DNA of 64,000 bases, taken from positions 4,594,210 through 4,658,209 of the forward strand of contig NC_052355.1 of the NCBI RefSeq assembly GCF_009727055.1, in the 5' to 3' direction. A model generated the notes under the pieces. It ran no database searches. It saw nothing but the letters and a program-made list of their open reading frames with translations, and was not told the DNA's origin. The DNA is from Benincasa hispida. Its lineage: Eukaryota; Streptophyta; Magnoliopsida; Cucurbitales; Cucurbitaceae. Shown piece after piece: positions 56,758 to 64,000 of the stretch; positions within the stretch are counted from its first letter, which is position 1; the number at the start of each line of letters is the position of its first letter. A program made the translations under genes and the position numbers.

Positions 56758-59700
56758 ATGGCTGACCAAACCCCAAACCAATCCACTTCACCTTCCACCC
56801 CCGATCAAGTAGCCATGTGAGAGGCAGCATTTCTGGCTGCCAGTCGCAGGCTTGCTGCTCAAGCCCACACCATCCCTAGATTCGCCGGAAGATCCCGGAG
56901 AAATCCTCTAACCGTTAGGCCTTCTATGTTCAAAAGAGGAGGAAGCACCGAGAGCATTCCTACACCAACACCTGCAGTCTCCACTGAAAGCAAAAGGAAG
57001 AGACGTGATGATACGGAGGTGTTTGGCAACATCCTAAGTACCTTGGAGCAAGAAGGTGGACTACCCGAGACAGGGGTTGTAAACCAACCACTGCCTTCAG
57101 AGGAGGAGGCGACGGTAGTGGCAGATGAAGCATTGAAGGATGGAGTAGTGGTGGTGGAAGAAGTGGTGGTTGAAGAAGAAGAAAAGGAGAATGATGTTCT
57201 AGTACCGGAGACTTAGGAGGCAACTGTCATCGCAGAAATTTATGATGAACCTCCAAGAAGAGAAGAAAAAGAGATCGCAGTCGAGGAGGCCAAGGAAGCA
57301 GAGGTTGCATTAGTGACCCTGAAATTACGATGGAGGAGGTTACAGGAGATACGCGGCCAAAAGAGGCCGAGAAGGAAGATAAGAAGAGAGAGAAGCGACC
57401 AGAAGAGGCGGAGAAGGAAGATAAAAAGTAGAAGAAGAAGGGAAAGAAGGCTGGAGAGGCGAAGTCTTCACATCATCGCAAGGCAAAAAAGAACAAAGGG
57501 CAAAAGGATGATGATGAAGATGAAGAGGCCAAGAAGAAGAGGAAGAAGAAGGAGAAAGAGGAGAGAAGATTGTGCCGACGTGAGAAGGGGCACCTGAGAG
57601 AAGAAGAGGAAGCAAAATAGAGGGCTGCGAGCCCTGAGAAGGATGGAGAATCAACCTCCGTAAGGGAGGATAGGAGGGAAACGACACAGTTAATGGAATC
57701 GGTGCAATCCATACTAATGCAAATAGTTGCGACCGAAGAAGGAGAAGAAGCAGAGGGAACCCCCCTAATGCGGCGTCATAGCGAGAATGTGCCGCAAGGG
57801 TCCACAATTGACCCTCAAAGATTTTGGCATTGGAAGAGAAAGAGAGAAAAAGAAAAAAAGAGGAAGAGAAACAAGAAAAGATAGAGAGGGGCAAGCTCAT
57901 CATCGCAGAGGGGGATAGATGAAGAAGATTGGAGTTTGAAGAAATGCGATGCAACAATGAGCTTGCCAAACTTGAAGGGATTCGGTGCGAGGAGGAACAG
58001 CGCCTGTTGCTGGCCTCTGAGAAATTCGAAGAAGAGTTTGCGAGAGAAGAAAGGGAAGAAGAAAAAGAAGAGAGAAGAAAGAAGGAAGAAGAGGACAGAT
58101 TGTTGTTGGAGGAGAAGAGGAAGAAGCGTGAAGCCAATAAGAAGTGCTTATATAAGAGCAAGGGAAAAGAGCTCGCTGAGCGTAAGAAAGAAGAGCAATG
58201 CAGAGAGTGAGAAAAGAGAGAACAACAAGCAGCCCGTCTTGCGTTGGCAAAAGGCAAGGCTATAGCAAAAAGCAGCGAACCCGCAGCGGCCAAGAAGCGA
58301 TCATCAAAGAAAAAAGAAAACGATGATATGTTGATCAAGATGGGCTTCTATCCTGCACCGAATCCACTACCTGACCTCATCACGAGCGTAATTGTGAAGC
58401 ATGGGTGGGACACATTCTACCAGTGCCCATCCATTATAGTGCCTCAGGTAGTGCGAAGCTTTTACCGTGGGCGCTTACATGAAAATACGGATGCGGTGAC
58501 CTTTAAGGGAGAGACAGTATCCTTCAACGCAAGGGACATCAACGAAATTTATCAAATGAAGGACAACCTTGATGCGCTAGGGAACAAGATTATTGATGAT
58601 CCCACAGAAGAGCAAATGGAGAACGCGTTAAAGATACTAATGCAATCGAGTATGAAGTGGTCGGTCTCGCTCAAAGGCATCCGCACCCTGGAGTCCAAGT
58701 CCTTACTACCGGAGGGAAGGCTCTGGGTTTATTTGGTCAAGAAGTGGCTGATCCCAACGACGCACGATAGAATTGTATCAAGGGATCATCTATGGCCCAA
58801 GCACCGCGATACCACAATAGGGCAGTTGATCGCGGGGCAGATCAGAGCATTGGTGGGGCATATACGGGGGCAGTACTTCTTCCTGTGGATCGTTTCAAAT
58901 CTATGCCTGTCTATGGGTGTAGGCATTGATGAGGAGCCCATGCCAGAAGTCCATGGCCTCATCAACATAAAAATCTTGAGGATGCTCCTCAAAGATTCTC
59001 CATACTGCCCCGAGCTGCCAGCAAAGAGGCCTACGATCGATTTGAATGCACTGCTGGAACCCAGACCAAGAAGAAGATGAAGAGAGGATAAAGAAAAAGA
59101 GAAGGTCCAGGAATCACCAACGCAAAATCCTGAACCTATGGACCCTCTTCCCTTAGTCATCCGACCTCCAAGCCCGCCGAGCCCACCAGTGCAACCTTCT
59201 TCCCCCTTACACGAGCATTTTACAAACCTTCTTCTTGTCCCCAACTTTCCTATTTACCCATCAGCCCCACCTTCACCATTAACATCATCACCGCAACCCA
59301 CCATTCCACTGCCACAAGTTGATGAACCACACGGTTTGGGTGAAGGCACCTCTACCCAACCCCAAAACGATGCTGGCGAGACATCATAGGCACAACCCTA
59401 CATCATCGCCATGGTTGCAGAGTTAGCAGAAATGAGATCCCTCTTTTCCCAACAACAACAACTCTTCTTTCAACAACAACACTTCTTCAACCATTGATTT
59501 GAGGTAGTAATGGAGCACATTGATGATATTCAAAGTAGTGCCGCCACATCAAGAGAGGCACTGATCAACATGCAGCGCAACATCTATAAAGTCCACATGC
59601 ACTAGGGAATGATTGCAGAGCGTAATCAAGAGTACTTCAACTTTCTCATCGCATATCTTCATGGTTCAATGGTGCCCCTACATGTCCGACAGCACTTAAA

Positions 59701-59764
59701 TTTCGAAGGAACGCCTCCTGCACCACCTGAAAATCCGCCAAATCCCCCTGCTCCTCAACCTTAA
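56758..59764 (+). pseudogene. Element D second ORF with 'putative plant transposon protein' domain
   Basis: Starts MADQTPNQSTSPSTPDQ at 56758 with a TGA at 56818. A long Glu/Lys/Arg-rich, probably coiled-coil, region runs from about 57080 to 58240 and includes frameshifts. The globular domain at about 58330-58980 has VVRSFYRGRLHE, KWSVSLKGIRTLESKSLLP and VKKWLIPTTHDRIVSRDHLW, the pattern of the plant family usually named putative plant transposon protein (Pfam Transposase_32). A Pro-rich tail and a short Gln-rich helix follow to 59764. The frame is constant from 57929 to the end, with stops at 58208, 59078, 59387, about 59495 and about 59603. Its position next to an Athila-type gag recalls the env-like or extra ORF of that lineage. 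The molecular role is unknown. Confidence 0.8.
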
Positions 59765-60950
59765 TATTTACACTTTCTTCCAATATGAATTTTTTATGCG
59801 ACCATTCTTTATTTATTTATATTTAAATAATTTATTCTTTGTAAAGTAATCAAATTCTTTGATTCTTGTACAAGTAATAGAAAATTTTTGTAATGCGTTC
59901 ATTTGTAATTTATTCGTATACTTTGTTAATAGTCAATACAATCAGAGTATATATTCACTCCACTTTTTGCCTGTGCCTTTTTCTTTATCTTCCTTTGTCA
60001 ATTTTTGTAATGTTCTTAATCTTTTACTTTTACGATCTTCATTGCGTTGCTATGATGTATTACATGTTTATACTTAGAAACATTTTCCATACTTAGTAAA
60101 TTCTAACTAACACTTAGTTAATTCTCAGTTTAGTAGTACTTTACCTTTTATCTTTCAAAGTTCTACTCAAACCTCCTTTTTGAAATTTTCTTCTAAGTGT
60201 TTGTCTAGTCTCTCCAAACAACGCAATGAGGACCTTGCTCATCTTTAAATTTGGGGGTGGGGAAGGTCTGAACAGATGAGATCAAGATTATGCTGTAGTT
60301 AAGAAAATGTGTCCATTTTCATTTCGATAAAAAAAAAAAAAAAAATTTGCAAAACTCCAATGTCAGCGAAGGGGAAAACCTTAAAAATATTCCCAACCTG
60401 ATAAGAGTTTAGTTGTGAAAGAAGCCTGCTCATAGTTGGATGTTTGTATGACAACCGTAGGAGTAAGCCAAAACGAAGGTGGGTTTCCAAGAACAACACA
60501 ATATGAAAAAAAAAATAAAAAAATAAATGCAAGAGACAACTCCTCTGATCCTCATGAGTTGAAGTTGAAATTGGCACACAACCGTAGTTAGATGTTCACA
60601 TGACACTCGTGGGGATAAGCCAAAACGAAGAGTGTAACCATGACCAACAGTCTCTAAATAAAGAAATGACACAAATTGTTTTGCTCACCGCAGGTAGATA
60701 CATTGAGTTGTTTTGACAAAGAAGAGAAAAACATTCTATTTTAAAAACTAGAAAAGCATCTTTGAGCAGAATTTTGTCATATAGAAGAATAAAGTAGGGA
60801 TTGCTAAGAATTAACAAGGATAGAAGAAAATTGCGATGTCAAGTAATTTTCCTAAGTGTAGCATTCAGAGCAACCAATCGTCGCAAAAATAGAGGATAGG
60901 AATTGAGCATGATTGCCTTAGTAGAAGATATGCTTGAGGACAAGCATATA
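59765..60950 (+). mobile_element. Element D 3' non-coding tail
   Basis: No coding sequence. It holds a TTTAAATTTGGGGGTGGGGAAGG run at 60243-60265 (an upstream polypurine-like tract). A run of A at about 60329-60344 and TTCGTTTTGGCTTA words in reverse orientation near 60470 and 60620 follow. It matches the inner element at 16703-17720 reversed. Confidence 0.7.
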
Positions 60951-60966
60951 TCTAAATTTAGAGGTG
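60951..60966 (+). promoter_or_regulatory. Polypurine tract of element D
   Basis: TCTAAATTTAGAGGTG directly before the 3' LTR start TGATAACTTG. It has the same position as in the outer element but is less G-rich. Confidence 0.7.
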
Positions 60967-61840
60967 TGATAACTTGTAGAAATATAAGTTATTTATGCCA
61001 CCTTATCTAGATATTGCGGCCAAAAGTTAGTGAATATGCGCTGATTGTATGAAAATTAGCTTAGAATTACAATAATTATAAATGATCGCAATTACACCCA
61101 CTAACACCATAAAGATGGAAGACAAGCCAAATTGTACTCTGTTTTGCAGGAGACCAAGTCACCGCTTGCGCTCAAGGCTCACGAGAAACTGATCAACGCA
61201 TCTCTGTCACAATGCGCCCGTCAACCAACAATGAAGAGATGATTACCACAATGACGGCGCAATGCGACAGTCGATCCAGAGCTGTGTTGCAACCGCATGC
61301 GGTAATAAAAACAACATCGCATGTGAACCCATGATCGAAAGATACAGCTGAGCAATGCAAAAGCGGAGGATTGAGACGCATGTACAACTAACGATTGTGC
61401 AGAATTGACGGTCTAATTGCATAATAGAAGGAATAATATCCCTCCATCTTCGGAATTACCATAACCATCAGTGGGGACCACAAGGTCGAAGTCAAAGATC
61501 TGCACCTATAAATACCCCATAGATTTCAGAGAAGAAAATATGCGACTTGATACAGGGTAAGTGCTGCAAAGCTATTGAGAGAAAAGGCTGAGCTGAGTGC
61601 TTAAGTGAAGAAATTCGGGAAGAATACGAGATAAGGCTGAAAGGTGAATCTCAAATTTAATCTGCCAAACACCTGATTGAACGCTCTGTGCAAAGATCCC
61701 TGCCACCGGTGGAGCAAGCCTGAGAGGGAAGCTCTTCCTACCATCAAATCCATCCCATCCGGCAAGCAGATCTCCATCAAATCAGTGCCAAGACAATTGC
61801 ACTTGTTTGTATCTGTTCTATCTCTTTCACTGTTGTATTT

Positions 61841-61878
61841 CTGTCTCTTATACACATCTAGATGTGTATAAGAGACAG
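61841..61878. other. Nextera mate-pair junction adapter (38 bp), artefact
   Basis: Mosaic end CTGTCTCTTATACACATCT plus its reverse complement, complete. It joins two LTR parts that are not adjacent in related LTRs. Confidence 0.97.
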
Positions 61879-62018
61879 GGTTAGAAGAATGCGTTAACTA
61901 AAGCGAGTAGTACTTCCAGACATGGAAGCAACCTTGCGTTCATTACGTTAGTCTCTGTTTCACCACAGACATGTGGGAGCACGGCCGATCACTGAAAGGT
62001 GTACGCTAAGAGAAGAGC

Positions 62019-62056
62019 CTGTCTCTTATACACATCTAGATGTGTATAAGAGACAG
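62019..62056. other. Nextera mate-pair junction adapter (38 bp), artefact
   Basis: Second complete copy in the same LTR. It is followed by a repeat of the LTR stretch already given at 61879. Confidence 0.97.
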
Positions 62057-62163
62057 GGTTAGAAGAATGCATTAACTAAAGCGAGTAATACTTCCAGACA
62101 TGGAAGCAACCTTGCTTTCATTACGTTAGTCTCTGTCTCACCACAGACATATGAGAGCATGAC

Positions 62164-62201
62164 CTGTCTCTTATACACATCTAGATGTGTATAAGAGACA
62201 G
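62164..62201. other. Nextera mate-pair junction adapter (38 bp), artefact
   Basis: Third complete copy. It is followed by a third version of the same LTR stretch, which then continues normally to the LTR end. Confidence 0.97.
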
Positions 62202-62847
62202 GAATAATGCATTAACTAAAGCGAGTAATACTTCCAGACATGGAAGCAACCTTGCTTTCATTACGTTAGTCTCTGTCTCACCACAGACATGTGAAGCGGG
62301 GCCGATCACTGAAAGGTGTACACCAAGAGAAGAGCGAAACAACATTTGTAGCTTCAACGCAATTGCGAACTTACACTGTTTATATTATTTATCTTTCTCT
62401 TTCTGTTATGTTCATAAGACTTGCCACCGCATTCCACGTCTTTGCACAACTTTCACAGCTAGCCTTGACCCCAGCATCTTGTAACATGAAGCCTGTATCT
62501 TGTATCATCTAGCTTAGGTTTATTGTATTTCATTTTATTATCGTATCTTTACTGCTTTACTTTACTTTATCGCAATTTATATACCTGTACAAACACATTT
62601 TTAAAGATTGAAAACCTGGTCGCATATATCATGAACATATCACAATAACTTAAATTAGTCCTGTGTTCGACCTTGGATCACACCGAGAAACTTGCGGTGG
62701 AATTACACTTGGTTCCATTATAAGGAAACTTGTGACAATGCATGGCATACTACGTGAACAACCATCATTAACGCATATCTAGCGGTAGTATCGCATCATT
62801 TTGAGCATAGAACATCATCAATTATACCTATCAAAGATGCGTCAACA

Positions 62848-63568
62848 TCGCTTCCGCAGGCGACGGCCCTTTCTCTATCCTTGAAGCTTCCGACACTCTC
62901 TCAAGCTTACCAGAACGATCTACCGGCACAACTTCTTCCCTCGTGTTTGCCTTAAAATGAAAGAAAACTAAAGACGTGCGAACGGAAGTATGAAATTTCT
63001 AACTGCTAAACTCGTGAACTGATCAACCCCTTCTCTGAAGAATGCCCTTGGTATTTATAGAGCATCCATGGTGAAAGGTGGCTTCTCTCTCCTAGTTGTA
63101 CAGATGGGATAACTTTAATTCCTGACTGATGTGCCGAATAATTATCACCGATAAAGCTAAATGTACTTTATGACTGTTATCGGTTGTCAACTTAATTTGG
63201 ATTCGACTGTTATCAACTTTCTGTCCCATCGCTCTTAATTATCCTTTCACCCGGATGCGCCCACCATGTTGCGCTGACCAAGTTACAGCGATCCTTCTCG
63301 AGCGAATGTTTGCGAGTAAGATCAACGCAAAGCCTTATGGTGAAGTTGCGCTCGACCAGTAAATTCCTATGATCGCAATCTTTGCATTGCGTTAATGCAT
63401 ATTCTGCACAAAAATACAAAAATCAACTGTTCTAATGCGCTGAACGCATGCGACCGCAATATCATGAAAACGATGCTTAATGGATGCTAGTTAACATATT
63501 TCATCAACGCAATCCAACATTGTTTAAGAACTTAGCACTATGATAACGTGCATTTTTGCCTGTTATCA
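62848..63568 (-). mobile_element. Athila-type LTR fragment, minus strand
   Basis: On the minus strand it starts TGATAACAGGCAAAAATGC at 63568. A TATA-like CTATAAATA lies at 63052-63060 on the minus strand, the same layout as the inner element LTR. It is cut at 62847/62848 where the element D LTR ends, so only the 5' (promoter) half is present. No coding sequence. Confidence 0.65.
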
Positions 63569-64000
63569 CACCCTCAAATTTAAACAATGCTTATCCTCAG
63601 GCATAAGCTAAAGATTCCTTTAGCAAGTCAACCGCAAAGTTCTTATTCAAGTCTCTTCTTAAAATATTTCTAAGATTTAGGGACTACAAGCTTAACTTTC
63701 AAAAGGAATTTACAAAATTCCGAAACATCGCATGATTTATTTCAAAAAGAAAATTTTCTACCGGGGTGTGAGGGTAGGAAAATTATATCTTTATCTATAT
63801 GGACAATGATGAATATGAATGTAATTCAAGTTCATGTCCCCATCTATTGCACTAATGAATGAATGAAAGTTCTCTATATGCGCTCAAGTGCTTTGCGATA
63901 AAGATATTATGCGATACTACGTTCTAAGTGTATGCGTTGATAGTGATATGCTCGTAGTATATGATGAAGTAGTGCGTGTCACAAGTTTCCTTGCGCTGAA
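63569..64000 (-). mobile_element. Athila-type element remnant and start of another LTR
   Basis: 63569-63585 on the minus strand gives TTTAAATTTGAGGGTG, a polypurine tract before the LTR above. From about 63840 the sequence (TGCGATACTAC, GTCACAAGTTTCCTTGCG at the window end) resembles the start of the inner element LTR at 14780-14895 or 24010-24130. This suggests another minus-strand LTR that continues past the window. The exact border is not clear. Confidence 0.5.

Larger units (their letters stand above)
53324..62847 (+). mobile_element. Element D: Athila-type, gag plus second ORF, no pol
   Basis: Order: truncated LTR, tRNA-Asp-type primer site, gag (54347 to about 55790), AT-rich non-coding stretch, second ORF (56758-59764), non-coding tail, polypurine tract, 3' LTR (60967-62847). 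The protease, RT, RNase H and integrase expected after gag are missing, and gag ends close to the KEQC motif that precedes the protease in the inner element. The tail and LTRs match the inner element. The 3' LTR is distorted by three adapter joins and the gag by a one-N duplication. Confidence 0.85.
60967..62847 (+). repeat. 3' LTR of element D, broken by three adapter joins
   Basis: Starts TGATAACTTGTAGAAATATAAG and ends GATGCGTCAACA. TATA box CCTATAAATACCCC lies at 61505-61518. Between 61841 and 62201 three adapters separate three versions of one LTR stretch (starts 61879, 62057, 62202), each with GTTAACTAAAGCGAGTA-type sequence and the words ACTTCCAGACATGGAAGCAA. Comparison with the inner element LTR suggests that several hundred bases are missing at the first adapter. 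Confidence 0.88.

Noticed and set aside
57340..58338. 332-codon open reading frame on the minus strand, rich in Ser, Leu and Phe
   Set aside because: It is the antisense of the Glu/Lys-rich coiled-coil part of element D's second ORF. AAG/GAG-rich coding DNA leaves long low-complexity frames on the other strand. No domain is recognisable.
1..64000. Possible host gene, defence or biosynthetic cluster
   Set aside because: Every region with recognisable protein similarity belongs to gag, pol or the element D ORF. No intact exon-intron gene, rRNA or snRNA was seen.

Overview
This 64 kb window looks like repeat-dense heterochromatin from a dicot plant. A cucurbit is my guess from the retroelement vocabulary, with low confidence. 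I found no intact host gene, tRNA, rRNA, CRISPR array or prokaryotic-type operon. Nearly all of it is LTR retrotransposon sequence in nested layers. Two N gaps interrupt it, and five copies of a Nextera mate-pair junction adapter mark chimeric assembly joins.

Layout. 1-3589: a minus-strand gypsy-type LTR fragment carrying a solo Athila-type LTR (204-1822). 3590-4829: eight units of a ~155 bp satellite. 4833-36198: a Ty1/copia element (A, plus strand), with a truncated 5' LTR, long leader, gag, pol and 3' LTR. Its gag holds a solo LTR (9610-11352). Its integrase is split by a 16 kb minus-strand Athila-group element (12591-28553, target duplication AGTAT). That element is itself split by an 11 kb minus-strand Athila-type gag-pol element (14744-25838, target duplication CTTGC). 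Copia A's 3' LTR holds two more solo LTRs, and it runs straight into a second copia internal region (B), so A and B share one LTR. 36643-41750: a ~3.0 kb gypsy solo LTR in B's gag, which contains a copia solo LTR (37811-39904). B ends at 44276, where a minus-strand copia (C) begins. 46667-53323: a Tekay/Del-like gypsy element with 3.1 kb LTRs and only a decayed gag. 53324-62847: a plus-strand Athila-type element (D) with gag and a second long ORF but no pol. 62848-64000: fragments of further minus-strand Athila-type LTRs.

How the parts relate. Three Athila-group elements share a tRNA-Asp-type primer binding site, a G-rich polypurine tract and a conserved block near the LTR end, yet each keeps different parts. 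The inner element keeps gag-pol and lacks the second ORF. Element D keeps gag and the second ORF and lacks pol. The outer element keeps only LTRs and priming signals. All coding regions are broken by stops or frameshifts. The most interesting biology is D's second ORF, which has a 'putative plant transposon protein' domain. It sits behind what looks like its own promoter (two site II motifs and a TATA box) and a splice acceptor.
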